Positions 42,226 through 54,120 are shown, counted from the stretch's first letter. The stretch: DNA of 64,000 nt from Aurelia coerulea (GCA_039566865.1 CM076948.1:21215001-21279000); one strand, 5' to 3'. Translations and numbers: made by a program. Notes: generated from the sequence alone by a model not told the origin.

Positions 42226-42465
42226 AGGAATGAAAAAGAATTTTGTAGTTATACCAGTCATTGCTTCTGATTGACAAACCGGTATAAAGTCATTATCACT
42301 CATCAACACAAAGATTTCTATGGTCAATTGATCAAACCACATATATAAATTTCATTCTCATTTTTTGAATTTTTAATCATTTAAACCACGGTAGCCCTTT
42401 CAGTCTATAGAGACTGCTATACAGGGGCATGCAAAAAGCCTAGAAGCTAAGAATCCAATAGACCA

Positions 42466-43308
42466 TTTGCCAATTAAGAAAAAATTCCGACAGCCCTAGT
42501 AACAGTCGGAAATCCGGGGAGTCCTCTCCATTACAGTATAATCGGCAAGCCGACCCGGCCCGATTTTCTGACCTGAAGCTGCATTTGGAGCCGATGCTCG
42601 ATGGTTACTCAACTAATTTGAAAACAGAAAAAAATTTACAGGAGATAACTCGTTTGTGAGTCTTATCACGAATTTGGGGTTCAATATTGCTCCCAGGGGC
42701 GGAGCGCGAGGGCCGCGAAAATTGGGAAAAATTTTGGCCTACCCCTTTTTGGGCCGTAACTCCGTTTTGCGAGCGGTAAACGGCCTCGGCATGTCAAAAA
42801 TCGACGAGAAACCGTATTCTTCACTTAGACACCATCAATCTCGAATTTATCTCTAAGATTCGCAGAATAACGAGCCTTTCTTTTTTCAAAGCTGTGGAGA
42901 AAATCCCGAAAATTTCCACTTCGGCTCTTTTTCCACCCAAACTGATCGAGCTCGTTTCACTAAATGCACTAACATTAATTTTAAATACATTAAAAAGGGT
43001 TGAAATAAGGTCCTCCAAAAGTTTGTTTTCAGTTTCTAGATTTATCCACTTCAGAATCAGCCCAAGACGATCGGCCAGTTTTCGCTGATTTTTCAAAATT
43101 TTCTCCCAAGTTCTGGACTTATTACATTTGAAGTAAGGGGTCATATCAGCTGATCGTTTGTTTATGTGCCCTACTCTACAGATCGATTTTGGGAAATACA
43201 TCGAATAAGATATTCTGAAGTGGAGAGGATTCCCCGATGTTACTAGGGCTGTCGGAATTGGCCGCGCTCGCCTCAATCCCTTTTTCCTAATTGGCGAATG
43301 GTCTATTT
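42466..43308. mobile_element. 850-bp foldback element, TAGACCATTTGCCAATTA ends
   Basis: Left end TAGACCATTTGCCAATTAAG and right complement TAGACCATTCGCCAATTAGG, with matching inner blocks AATTCCGACAGCCCTAGTAAC and GGGGA.TCCTCTCCA. The right arm has an extra 20 bases (GATTGAGGCGAGCGCGG). A 151-residue minus-strand frame (42821-43276) spans much of the middle; it is not recognised and may be a remnant of a captured or transposon gene. Confidence 0.8.
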
Positions 43309-43507
43309 ACAAATTGCGTCACAGGTATTTTTCGTAGGAAATTAGAAAATAGTACTTTGATGGCCGAAAATTTTAGGAGCTCTAGAACATCGGAAAGAGC
43401 TGAGAAACTTTTAAATGCTAAATTCAATGATATTTTTGAAAATCTGTTGTTCAAGTCTTTTTCTTGAGTGAAATCAAATCTCATCTTAAATTTTGAAGGT
43501 AATACCT

Positions 43508-44312
43508 GGTGTCCCAACAAAATGTGTACAGATTTGGTTTACTCCGGCGATTTGAATTTAGCTTTAATAAATGGCTAATCATTCTCAAACCACAGGGAAT
43601 CCACTACTAAGATTGCCTTCTAAAAGTAAACTTAGTTTCTTATTCTTTCTTAAAACTTCGTTTCTTTCCCAATGATATGATCGCTTTTGAAATTTTCTTT
43701 GCCTTCCCTCTGCGATGCCGCGGTGAGGAGGAATTTCAAAAGCGATCATATCATTTAGGAAAAAAACGAAGTTTTAGGAGGAAAGAAACGAAGTTTACTT
43801 TTAGAAGGCAATCTTAGTAGTGGATTCCCTGTGCTCAAACTCAATAGTTAGCTTGAACATAGATACCTCGTTTGTTGGTATTGTACTTTGAGAGCAGAAA
43901 TATCAATCTTGAAAGCTCAAATTTGCGTCCACTTGCAAACCAGAGCTCTGGCATTTTGGCCTAAGCAAATTCCTCAAGCACATCAAAATTGAGAACTGAA
44001 ATTAATGAAAAATTAAGAAACTCCCCATGGAAAACAAAATAACACAATATTCATTGATTTAAACGCTGTGCCTAAAGAAATTACTCAGGCTAAAAAGGCT
44101 AAAGGTCTGGTTTGCAGGAAGAGGCAAATTTGAGCTTTCAAGATTAACTTCCCTATTCTCAAAATACTAATATCAACAAACGAGAACGAGGTGTATCTCT
44201 GTTCAAGTTAACTATCGAGGAACATTTTTAGAGTCATTAGACATTGATTGAAGCTAAATTCACAGGGCTGGATTCAGCCAAATCCGTATACATATTTTGG
44301 GGGTCACCCGGT
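43508..44312. mobile_element. foldback element with CTGGTGTCCC-like ends, carrying a nested hairpin
   Basis: Outer arms: CAGATTTGGTTTACTCC...GAATTTAGCTT at the left and the diverged complement at 44245-44312. Inner arms: TAGCTTGAACATAGATAC and TTGAAAGCTCAAATTTGC, mirrored at 44130-44215. A separate hairpin MITE lies inside the left arm. Confidence 0.75.
43592..43834. mobile_element. 243-bp near-perfect hairpin MITE
   Basis: CACAGGGAATCCACTACTAA to its complement, arms about 105 bases and nearly identical apart from one 5-base gap, and a GC-rich loop (TTTGCCTTCCC...GGTGAGGAGG). CTCAAAC precedes and follows it, a 7-bp target duplication. Removing it restores the left arm of the enclosing foldback. 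Recent insertion by the arm identity. Confidence 0.9.
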
Positions 44313-44825
44313 AGAATTTTTTTTCTAACACCATCTGATGATTCGAATATAGAAATATGTCTGCATCAGTGTGTTAGAAACAACATGATAACTCATGGAA
44401 TCGATACGGTCAGATTAATGGAAAAAAGAGTGGGAGACACTACCACCATTGCTGAAAATTCATACTTCCTTTAGTTATGCCCTATAGACTACAGGTGTTG
44501 TGGCGCTGTGGAAGGAGGAGGATACATCAAAACATGTTTCTTGGTAGGTTTATTTATTTTATTTAGAAGATGAAAAGTTGGCATTACATTTCTTGCGGGT
44601 GCTATTCAAACACTTAATTATCAGCTTCTGGACGAAATGAATTGCTCAATGGAATGCTTTTGAATAATCATTAATGATTACCTACAATGAGAAACAAGCC
44701 ACCTGATTTTGAAAACTGAGTTCCTGAAGATAGGCCTTCTCTTTACATTTTAATGGGCAATTTCAAAGCTATCTATATAAGTAAAATGAGTGACACTCCT
44801 CTTCCGGGGTAATGCCAGGGTATGG

Positions 44826-45230
44826 TCAAGGGGCTGAAGCCCCTCTGTCGGAAACATCTAACCCCCTCCCCCCCATCAGAGGAAATATTGAGTTATCGTC
44901 GGAGCGAATTTGGCAAAATGACGTATGAAAATTGGACGTATGAACATTCTCTCCATATAAACAGCAAACAACTTTTTCAACAGAATCAGCTAATTGCTGA
45001 GACGGACGGTTTTCCGTCCCCATATTGCCGAATAAACTTAAGAATTCTGCATCATCCTTGACTGTCTTCCAAAATGCTTTCTCTCCTTTGCGCAGAAAAG
45101 AAGAAACATAGTCGCTTCCAGAGAGAGTGTGCAACCCGATAAGATCTTTCTGGGCTTGTGACAGCTGGCAGGATTGTAGGGACAAAACCTGTCTGTTCTT
45201 TCCGGCGCCATTATCGATACAAAACAACAA
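44826..45230 (-). pseudogene. fragment of an unnamed animal repeat-family protein
   Basis: 134-residue frame with SQAQKDLIGLHTLSGSDYVS, FLRKGEKAFWK and a later EKVVCCLYG. From general knowledge, the L.G.H...G.D..S.F..KGK...WK pattern occurs in multi-copy uncharacterised proteins of cnidarians and other animals, some linked to transposons. The following part (frameshifted near 44860) does not continue cleanly and no start region or upstream exon is seen. I treat it as a degraded fragment. Confidence 0.5.
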
Positions 45231-45344
45231 CGAGGAATGGTTATTCGACCTTGTAGAAGAGGTATGGAAAGGAGAAATGCAATCATTTCAATTTTATTTC
45301 ATTTTTCATTATTTTACACGGTAGCCCCATTAATCTAGAGGACT

Positions 45345-45382
45345 GGTTCCAAACGGGGCACAATTTTTTGGGACACCCTGTA
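45345..45382. mobile_element. orphan CAGGGTGTCCC element end
   Basis: TTTTTTGGGACACCCTGTA matches the right end of the family at 35688 and 52296; no partner end was located. Confidence 0.55.
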
Positions 45383-46094
45383 CAAAATCGTTGCTATCTT
45401 ACGTAATGTACCTAAAGCAATTGATGTTGAAGATTACCTCAAGTGAACATATAGAAAGAACTCAGATGGACCTTGGATAATTGCTTTGGAGCATTGTAAA
45501 CGCTCTTGGACGATAACGACTATGTGACGGATAAAAAAAACGTCCTGGTACAGTGCAAAGGTGGTTTGGATCGGATAAGAGCCTATTGAATGTCTCTCGA
45601 GTAAAGAGGGCATAAAGCGACACTTAGTAGATGAACATTTGGAGGTCAGTCCAAGAAATTCTTCAGGCCACCCTAAAGTATTCTTGGTTCAGCCTTATTG
45701 CAACCCAAATATATAAGTTAGTATTATGCTTGATATATGTAAAAGAGGGTAAACTATTATGCGAAATGCTAAATTAAGGTTGGGATTGCCTCCAAAGAGT
45801 CAAAGATCAGTAATGATATTAATGATAGTAATGATATTCCTTATTGCTATATGTCATGCTATTCCATGGTCATACTTTCAGTACATTTGGATAAAAGATA
45901 TGGCTTTTGTTGGGTCCCATCTAGACTCGATACAACGTCCCAGTTTGAACGAACCGACATTTTTATGCTTTAGCGCAACAACGTATTTCCGCTGCAGTGA
46001 TCGTACTGTAAAAATGGAATGGAGTGAAAACATTGGGATGGGTGGATAAAGTCTGGGTCCCATCCCCATCGTTTCTGAAAAGTTTCATTCTTCC

Positions 46095-47015
46095 TTACAA
46101 ATATTCTTCATCTTTGGAGATGGAACTTGTTGTTGGATCACCGCTTTGCTTTGCGTTTCTGCTTACCGAAACAGCAACACGATTTCTGTGACATAAACCG
46201 AGAAATGAGCGGAGCTTGCTGGCCGCTGTATGTCGAACATTTGGCATCAAAAATATGTAGATAAATGGATCAACTAGAATATTTATGACCCAAAAAAGTT
46301 CAAATATATACTGAAATATACCACGTATCTTCAAACTGACCAATGCTAATGAGGCAGTTCCGACTGTTGGGATAATCTCAAAAATCAAATAGGCAATAAT
46401 CATTGCTGCTGTTAATCTAAAGAATTTGTTTCTTTCCGATTCTGAATGCCGTCGGCGTAAATTTTGATTCATCTTTTTCTTGCGCCAGAAAACTGTTGTA
46501 TAAGTGGCGAAGAACAAATACAGGAAAATGCCATCAAAAGTCACCCACATGTAACTGTTGTAGAATGCTCTTATCTTCAGTGTATCGAATATACTGAATG
46601 CTAGCCCAAGAATGGCAGCGAGACCCCACGTAACGCCCAAAATGATTTTAATCTTCTTAGGTGTTGCAAGTGCGCGATATTTGAAAGGAAAGTTGCAACC
46701 GAGGAAGCGATCAATTGTTAAAAGGTCGAACATTGTGAACCAAATATGATAAGCAGCTGCCCAAAGTGCCCATACAACCTGTGCCACTTTGCTTGTCTCT
46801 ACTGGGTGGTTGAAAAAATGTAGCGTGGTGAGAATCAATGTCCCAATTGAGATGACTATGTCACAAAGACTCAAGCTGGCGATGATGTTGATCTGAACGG
46901 AATCTCCCATGCGAGAAGCTTTCAATAAATAAATCCCTAGGATATTGAAGATCAATGCAAGGAAACTGACCACTCCTACTGACATGTGGACGACATCAGC
47001 TATATTGTAAGACAT
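46095..47015 (-). CDS. receptor D: intronless class A-like seven-transmembrane receptor
   Basis: 306 residues, ATG at 47013-47015 (MSYNIADVV). Seen: FNILG in TM1, LSLCD with Asp52 in TM2, IDRFLGCNFP at the end of TM3, SW-like WG in TM4, a FDGIFLYLFFATY TM5, and ILVDPFIYIFLMP in TM7, then a basic tail ending DEEYL. Of the family in this window it keeps the most canonical DRF and DPxIY motifs. Like A, it lacks the TM3 extracellular Cys and CWxP. Upstream DNA is duplicated with receptor C. Expected to act at the cell surface; ligand unknown. Confidence 0.92.
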   Translation of the reverse strand: MSYNIADVVHMSVGVVSFLALIFNILGIYLLKASRMGDSVQINIIASLSLCDIVISIGTLILTTLHFFNHPVETSKVAQVVWALWAAAYHIWFTMFDLLTIDRFLGCNFPFKYRALATPKKIKIILGVTWGLAAILGLAFSIFDTLKIRAFYNSYMWVTFDGIFLYLFFATYTTVFWRKKKMNQNLRRRHSESERNKFFRLTAAMIIAYLIFEIIPTVGTASLALVSLKIRGIFQYIFELFWVINILVDPFIYIFLMPNVRHTAASKLRSFLGLCHRNRVAVSVSRNAKQSGDPTTSSISKDEEYL

Positions 47016-47199
47016 TATTCTTCTGCAGAAGTAACTGTTTCAGTTCAATATCTGCGATAACGAAGCTTATCTTTAAGTTAGATAATTGCTCGTGTCTGAA
47101 AACCAATGGTCACGAAAACAATTACCAGATTACAATGGTCGTACAAGACACGTGAAAGATTTAGGAAACAAAATCTTACAGAGTCTCAGTTCCAGTCCT

Positions 47200-48110
47200 T
47201 CACAGCTTGCCTGCAATTTTTCAGATGATTTCGTACTTCAACAGTTTAGGTTCAATGTTCTTCCTTGAAACGTTCTTTGCAAACGATTTCTTCCTCTTGC
47301 CTTGTTCACTTCTTGCAAATTTGCCAATGAGATATTTTGCAATCAATGAGCCCCAGGATTCTCTCGATATGTATCTGGAATATGAGTTTTTTCCTTTTAT
47401 GCCTATAAGCATCGATGTTGATTTATCAACAACTGTTGTCTTTCAAATCAAGTAGATCCTGTTTTTTCCCAAATAATTTAGTATCTAGCACTCAATTCCA
47501 ATTCTTCATTGCCTGTGTGCAATTTTTCATATGCAATTTGTACTTCAACAATTTAGCTCAATTTTCTTCGTTGTCATGTTTTTAAAACAGTAACTTTCGC
47601 TTGACTTGTCTGCTTTTGCTCCATAAGAAATTTGCCAAATTTATTTTGCAGTATGCGCGGAAGATTTTCAGAATTCTCTCCACATATATCTGCAATCCGA
47701 ATCCTGTTCTTGTTGGCCTGTATGCCTAAATATATTGATATTTCAAGCACTGTTCATCTCTCAAATCAAGAAAGTACTGACAATTCTTGCCCATCAATAC
47801 AAAATCTTGCCTTGGTAAACTTTTTGCTCTCTTAAAGCAAGACGTGATGCCCACCTTTAATAAAAGAACAACCTTTCGATATCAGCCTATTTTTCTCAAT
47901 TGGCCATTCTATTGTTTTCCGACAATGCACAAATTAAGAACTGGGTTTCTTGTTAGTGGTTGCATGAAGGCAGGACTAAGCTGTGTTGCAAAAAAGGATT
48001 TAGCTGTGTGCAAAACGGCCCCCGCAGCGCAATCAACCTTAATTATGCAAACCATAATAATTACGCTAGATAATTACCTTTTATCAACATTCATTTGCGT
48101 TCCATTCAAG
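47200..48110. repeat. upstream region of receptor D: ~300-bp tandem duplication
   Basis: Two units (about 47200-47480 and 47490-47790) share GCAATTTTTCA, TACTTCAACA.TTTAG, CAAATTTGCCAA/GAAATTTGCCAAAT, ATATATCTGSAAT and CTTTCAAATCAAG. Upstream of receptor C there is one unit in the same order, and a diverged unit lies upstream of receptor E near 61240-61420 (TTCTCTCCACGAATAACTGG). Confidence 0.7.
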
Positions 48111-48361
48111 ATTCATAATTCTATAGCAATTCAATTAAAATATGCAATGCATCTTGGCAAACGTTCCTTGCCGCTATGCTCAGTGTAATCTTCTATTACA
48201 GGTGATAACTTTAGACCAATGACTTTAAGTTCCTTGCTTTTCTGTGTTCTTTCATCTTCGATGTCTTTTTGCTGAATAGAGACTCATAACATTACTATGC
48301 TACCTAGCTCTACATACAGGTGCGTGGTATGCATGTTCGCATTTTCAAATATGTCTACCAA

Positions 48362-48773
48362 GCAAGGGTTAATTAGCCCTTTAATGGGCAGGGTTGCCAT
48401 ATGGCAACTAAATACTCCAGTGCTCCTCAGTTCCACCGGTCCGGATTTTACCCTATGCATTGCTGATATTATGACAAAGGAGCCGTTATGCCATTGGAAT
48501 GCGGTAGCTGTTTGATGTTGAAAAGCGGTTCAAAGAAAATGTTGAACAGTGGAATGAGAGGAATTTCGATTACTGAAATGGTCCTCTTGGTAATAATTGG
48601 GGTAATCCCCATTGAATGTTGTAAACATGGCTGTTAGGTTTATTCACAAGATGAACGGTGCCCTCTGCTGTGACGCAAATCAGACTTTGTGTATGGAAAG
48701 GCCCAGGCAGCAGAATTTGTTTTGAATATTTAGTTGCCATATGGCAACTATGCCCATCCAGGGTTAGACTTTT
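48362..48773. mobile_element. foldback element with GTTGCCATATGGCAAC palindromes
   Basis: GGGTTGCCATATGGCAACTA at 48390 and the same palindrome at 48735-48752 in inverted context (AACTAAATA on the inner side of both), with AGGGTTA and GGGCA blocks outside. Borders approximate. Confidence 0.6.
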
Positions 48774-48990
48774 GGAAATCAATAGGAATTTTGAATTGAA
48801 AAAATATTAAGGAGGACACTGATGAAAAATAAACATGTTGATTTTTTGTTGAAAATGAGTCATTTGATTAACAAATAGATGAAAAAATGCATTAAATAAT
48901 TTTTTTGACAATTCTTTCAATAAGGGAACCATAAAGGGTTAGATTATTTGTAAATTCTTAACCTCTTTTTTTCTATTCATAATAGATTAA

Positions 48991-49859
48991 CCCTATCCAG
49001 ACTAGGGGGGGGGCACAAAGTGCCCCCCCTAGTAAAGTTTTTCACACAGCTCGTCGAGTATCTCTAGAATAGTCTAGCTTTTTTGTGACTTTTAGTCTCT
49101 ATCTATGAGACATCTTTTCATGTCAATTTCAAAAATTTTGACACTGATTCCGGGGGTCAACACATGACTTTAAATTGAGTGCTCCGCAAAATAGATACCT
49201 TTTAAATCATAGATTTGGAACCACTAGCTCTATGACAATGAGACAAACATGGTTGAACTCGCTTTGAAACAAGCTTTCATTTGATATATAGTTTATTGAT
49301 TTTTGATGACGTCATCAACAATTGGTTGTTGCGCATGCGTACTGACGAACAACCATGTTCTGCTTCATTTTTAGAAAAATGAGTGACATTATATGATGCA
49401 GCCGGTCTTTTTATGTACATTTAGCATTTTTTGCTATTTTTAAAAGTAATTTATCATCAATTTTAGACAAAAATCACTCTTTTTTTCGTACAAAATAAAT
49501 AAATGCTGATGTCAGCAAAAATATTAGTGTTACAAAGCAAACATTTCAAAATAAGAATTACAAGGGTATAATCATTCTATGTTTCAAATATCACATTGCT
49601 ATGTTTTATCAATTTGGAGATACAACGCGACAAAGCACATGTGGTTTTACACCCAAATTAGCAACATTTGCTGACGTCAGCACTTAATCACGTGACATAA
49701 ACAAAAACAAATCACATCATCTTGTTCGCCTTATCATGTTTGTTACTTGTGCCAAATTTCAAGTCTCTAGCACTTACTATTCTGAGAAAAACCAGGGGGG
49801 GGGCACTTTGTGCCCCCCCTAGTCTCCCCAGAGTTTCAAAAAGCCTAGTCTGGATAGGG
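48991..49859. mobile_element. TTAA-type MITE family T1, copy c (869 bp)
   Basis: Same ends and interior as copies a and b; TTAA at 48987-48990 and 49860-49863. Confidence 0.95.
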
Positions 49860-50269
49860 TTAAAACTAAATTAAATACATTACTACTGTACCGCTCTTGG
49901 TGTAAGAAGACACAAGGTCATCTGGCCTACACAAAGAACGGTACTTACAATTAGCAAATATAACTTCAAGACATAAATATATAAGAAAAAGAAAAAATAC
50001 AGCAATACGAGGGACAAAATAACACAAGAAAACAACACACAAATAGTCAAAAGAAAAGATGGAGACTGGCAGTTCCACACTAAACCATGCAATGGGTCTA
50101 ACCCTTTTATATTGTAGACTTCCATCATCTTTGTACCATCAGATAGCAACTGGACGGTACAATGACGAGGGAAGTCAAGCACTATGGGAAAATTTGGGTG
50201 GTTTGGTGCTGAACTGTCTGGAAGATAGGAGGGAGAGCTGCTAGATCATCGCGTTATTTCAAATTGATT

Positions 50270-50345
50270 TTATATTGATCCACGGATACTAACGTACCCC
50301 CCAAGAGAAAGGACGAAGAAACGTCACCTCCTCGCCCAGGCAGCA
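50270..50345 (-). mobile_element. possible LTR-retrotransposon border fragment
   Basis: On the minus strand, a GAGGAGGTGACG stretch runs into TTGGGGGGTACGTTAGTATCC, a purine tract followed by TGTTAGTATCC-like DNA, as at the 3' LTR junction of some Gypsy-type elements. No gag, pol or second LTR was found. Confidence 0.25.
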
Positions 50346-50685
50346 CTCCAGCACCCACGGTCAATTCAACCTGTTTGTTTTTTCAATGTATTCAGTTGTT
50401 GCTTCAATAATTATCTTGTTGTCAATCATATTCATATTAGAACTGCCGTAAAGAAGCAAGTTGCACAAGGTTTTTGAATCCAGGTTTGCGATATCAATAC
50501 CTCTTTAAAGGGCATATGTCATGAAGCTGATTGGTTCATGCAATACAATCCTCTCTATTGTTTATTACAAAGCACAGGATCGAGGCTGAATTTTCATTGC
50601 AATGAAAATTCATGAAACAGAAATAAAAAGTCATGAAACAATGGAATTCCACTCCAAACTTGTTTGCTATATTAAAGGCACACTG

Positions 50686-50915
50686 TCGTGGCACTGATTG
50701 GATGAATAAGACAATATGAAAGAATAGAATTAGGCAGGGCTCAGTAATTTCGCTTTACACTGAAATTCACGAAGATGATAACGATCAGACTCCCTTTATT
50801 TTCGAAACAAAGTATGATCTAAGAGCATAAAGGCTTTATAATGATCCAGAGGCCAGGTATTTTGTTAGGGATTTCAACATCACAACCAGCCAATTAAAGC
50901 CACGACAGTCTGCCT
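50686..50915. mobile_element. 230-bp TTAA MITE, AGGCACACTG family, copy 2
   Basis: Inverted copy of 4128-4372 with TTAA directly on each side (50682-50685 and 50916-50919). Ends AGGCACACTGTCGTGGCACT and GCCACGACAGTCTGCCT. Confidence 0.85.
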
Positions 50916-51062
50916 TTAACCAATTGCTAACGTGACATATGTGCTTTAAAAGATTAACCTCTTTAAAAGCAGGCTACAAAAAACAGCTCCTTTTGACTCA
51001 GCCGCAGCCACCTTTGACCAACTACACCTCATTGTGCTAATTCAGATCAACGTTTTAGTATA

Positions 51063-52296
51063 CAGGGTGTCCCAAGAAGCATGTGCGCCGTTTGAATGGC
51101 TACTGTGGTGGAGCCATAGATCTAACTTTCCTGCTGTTCAGATTTGTGAATAGAAGAGATTTTAGCTTCGAGTTTGGCACCGAGTTTGTGTAGATCTGAC
51201 AAGTGGTTGCTGATGTATTGGCAAAGAAAGTCACAATCACTCGTTGCATCAAATCCAGAGGATTTTATCTCCGTACTTACCCTTATAACTTGAATTTTAA
51301 CATTAAATAATTTAAACTCTACAGTTATGCCAGGAAACGCATTTGGGAGTAATTAATGACCATATAACTCAAGAATATTGATCAAGTAGCATGCTGAACG
51401 CAATATTGTTGGTTTAAAACGACTTCATCACTTTTGAGAGCCAAAATAGCTGATGGACGCATGCCATGGCCTGCAGCACTTGTGTTGCACATTACCATTC
51501 CTAGAAATCCTAGATATGTACAATATTCTTGGTTGTCACAAAATTCAATGTATGACTATCTGTCTCACTTATGAACATCAGAAAATAGGGCTAGGTTCAT
51601 TTTAACACAATAGAGGATAATGAATCCTCTGGTTTTGAGACAGCCGATTATTTTGGCTTTCTTGCTCAATAAATCAGCAACTAGCGATCAGATTTACTCA
51701 AACTCGGTGTCAACCTTTAATTTGAAGTCTCGTCTGTCAAGAATCTTAAAAACAGAAAAGTTTTATTATTATTATTATTATTATCAATTTCTTTATTGTT
51801 GGATTATAAATGACAAAAGATAGCTAAAAGTAATTAGCTAATTTATTCCAACTTTAAAACATTAAAATACAAATATTACATAAGAAAAATAGTGGATAAA
51901 ATATTTACAAATCATTAAAAGTATACAGTGTAAAAGTAAAAGTAGATATCTAATAAAATTCATCATAAAAAGCCCAAATTCGGAATAAAAACGCGGCATA
52001 ATTTGCATGGACAATTTTCTCCGTTCCAACTTTTTATTTTTGTTTTAAACTGACAAAGGGATTCTGAATTACGTATCGTTGGTGGTAACATTTGCCACAG
52101 CTGCGGACCTTTGAAACGGATGCTTTCTGTCCCGTTGTTGACAGATCTCACCCTAGGTTGAAAGAATTCGTTATTGTTGCGCAGATTGTAATGACTTTCA
52201 TTTTCACAGAAAATTTCCTGCATGAATGAAGGGTTCTATTTATGGTTGCTCCGCAGAAGCCAATCAAACAGAGCACATGTTTTTTGGGACACCCTG
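51063..52296. mobile_element. TA-type MITE, CAGGGTGTCCC family, copy 2, with nested LINE
   Basis: CAGGGTGTCCCAAGAAGC at the left, GTTTTTTGGGACACCCTG at the right, TA on both sides. Arms are inverted (GAGGATTTTATCTCC at 51262 against GGATAATGAATCCTCTGG at 51612). Longer than copy 1 because a LINE 3' end sits in the right arm. Confidence 0.85.
51764..52245 (-). mobile_element. 5'-truncated LINE inside the CAGGGTGTCCC element
   Basis: Minus-strand frame 52223-51963 gives a LINE C-terminus: YNLRNNNEFFQPRVRSV, FKGPQLWQMLPPTIRNS and NCPCKLCRVFIPNLGFL with stop. The 3' UTR ends in a TAA-type repeat at 51764-51785, which marks the insertion point beside AGAAAAGTT of the host element. No polymerase core remains. 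Confidence 0.8.
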
Positions 52297-52689
52297 TAGG
52301 ATATATGGCGTCAGAGAATACGAATACGAGTTCAGCCTTTAGTATTACATCTAAAATATGACTTTAAAAATAGGCCGTTTCTTTCTCATGCCATCTAAGG
52401 CTTGAATTTGAGCAAGTTTATCGATCTTCTTTTCGACATGAAAGCGCCGTGGTAAAACCACAAACAACATCTTAAAATACAATTTAGCCTTCAGGCAATC
52501 AAATAAAACAAAGTTTTTGAAAATCGATTCATTGGTTATGGACATGAACCTTGAACGTTGGGGTCTCTGACATCTCTGAACTTTGCTGTAAGGCTGCATC
52601 ACAACTCAATGTTTTAAACCGTTTTAAAAAGACTCTCAAACGATTTATTGGTTTCAATGGAAAGAAGATTCTCGTCCAAAGCTTTCTAG

Positions 52690-53727
52690 AGTAGCGTCGC
52701 CCATTATGGCCGGTCGCCCATTATGGCCGGCCAGCAAGAGAAATTAAATTTCAGGGGACTGACGACTAGTAATAAAATTGCAATTTCGTGGAAAATCTTC
52801 GCAGACATCTGTTTTATCGTGATTTGACCTCCAATGAAGATTCAGTTCATTTGCATTGAAACCCGAGGAGATGGTTTGAGCATAACTCTAATTGATGAAT
52901 TTTTCAAGTATTGCAAATTTCATGATTCTTTTTACATTCCTTCCTTCTTTTTCGTTCGCTCGGCACCTTGCGCTTTGAAATTTTTCAAATATGTTTTGAT
53001 TTTTCAGAAGTCCTGTCTCTTGAGAGGCAATCTACAATAAAACGAAAGCAAAGTGACTTCTGATTCAGATTTAAGGTTATGAAGTCTGAGTGCTGCTAAT
53101 TGCTATTTTCGTCGCCCTTTATGCCCATCAGTTTACCAGTGAAGTTTCCAATCACTTCCAAATATTAAAATGCAACATTTATTTAGAAAAACATCAATTT
53201 GGGTTAAAATCTGACTTACTGACTTGGAAAATCATTGAAACGCAAAAAAAGCAGCATTATATTACTTCTATTTTCATTTTAGAAACTATGCCAAAACTCA
53301 TCCATCCATGCACAAGAGATAAGGCAGGATTTAGAACAACTCGAAGCATGTATTTCAATTGCCAAAAATCGAAGTTTAGGTTAATTCTTATTGATATTTT
53401 TGGGTTTAAAGTACCAAATGATAAACAAAGAACGGTAGTTAAAGCTGTTTTCCTTATCAAAACTTTTTACCGCGGAGTAGTGTTCATTGTTTCTCCTGCG
53501 GCCATAATGGGCGACGTTAGAAGAAAGCGACGTTTTTACCCCCTTCTTTAAAATCTTCTAAAATCAGTATAAAGAGTTTACGTAAAAAATCAATACTCTG
53601 TGATCTTTTTCTCCATTAGTTGGTGATATATCTGGCTATTTGGTTTTTTCATTAATTGCTCTTTTTGGATCTAACTCAGAACTTCGCGACGACATGGGCA
53701 TAATGGGCGACACCACTCTATATTTAA
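52690..53727. mobile_element. 1-kb element with four CGCCCATTATGGCC motifs
   Basis: Outer ends AGTAGCGTCGCCCATTATGG (52690) and the complement of ATAATGGGCGACACCACT (53727). The left motif is repeated at once (GGTCGCCCATTATGGCC). An inner inverted pair lies at 53111 (CGTCGCCCTTTATGCCC) and 53499 (GGCCATAATGGGCGACG). A 153-residue frame (53090-53551) between the inner motifs is unrecognised. It may be two nested copies or a composite. Confidence 0.75.
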
Positions 53728-53774
53728 ATTTCGATTATTGTCCTCTAGTATGATAGTTCTCACAAGCTTAGTCT

Positions 53775-54120
53775 TTGCAAAAAGTCGAACAGGTTCAAGA
53801 ACGTGCCCTTAGATTTCTGCACAATGATCACCCTCGCAAGTGTACAATGCATGTTCCACGTTTAAACCCTTCCTTCATGCACGATATCATTAAAATGAAA
53901 TCTGCTCACTACCCTTTTGCAAAACTCCAATCACTAAAATATTATAGAACAAATCAAGGCACCTTTGGTTCTAATAGCCTTCAATCACTGGGACCGCCAG
54001 TCTGGAATTGGACTCCCAAATGAAATGGAATCAGCATAAAATCTAAGTAGCTTTAAAGAACATGATAAAAAGGGGTATGAAGTGAATTGTAAATGTAATG
54101 CTTGTCAATATGTGTCTGGA
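53775..54120 (+). pseudogene. LINE reverse transcriptase C-terminal fragment
   Basis: KKVEQVQERALRFLHNDHPRK, YRTNQGTFGSNSLQSLGPPVW, then across frameshifts SSFKEHDKKGYEVNCKCNACQ. Typical of the end of CR1/Rex-type LINE proteins. Degraded. Confidence 0.7.

Noticed and set aside
42821..43276. 151-residue minus frame as a gene
   Set aside because: It sits wholly inside a foldback element and partly in its arm; no recognised domain.
44503..44530. GGTGTTGTGGCGCTGTGG as a second SINE
   Set aside because: Only the A-box part matches; no B box follows at the right distance.
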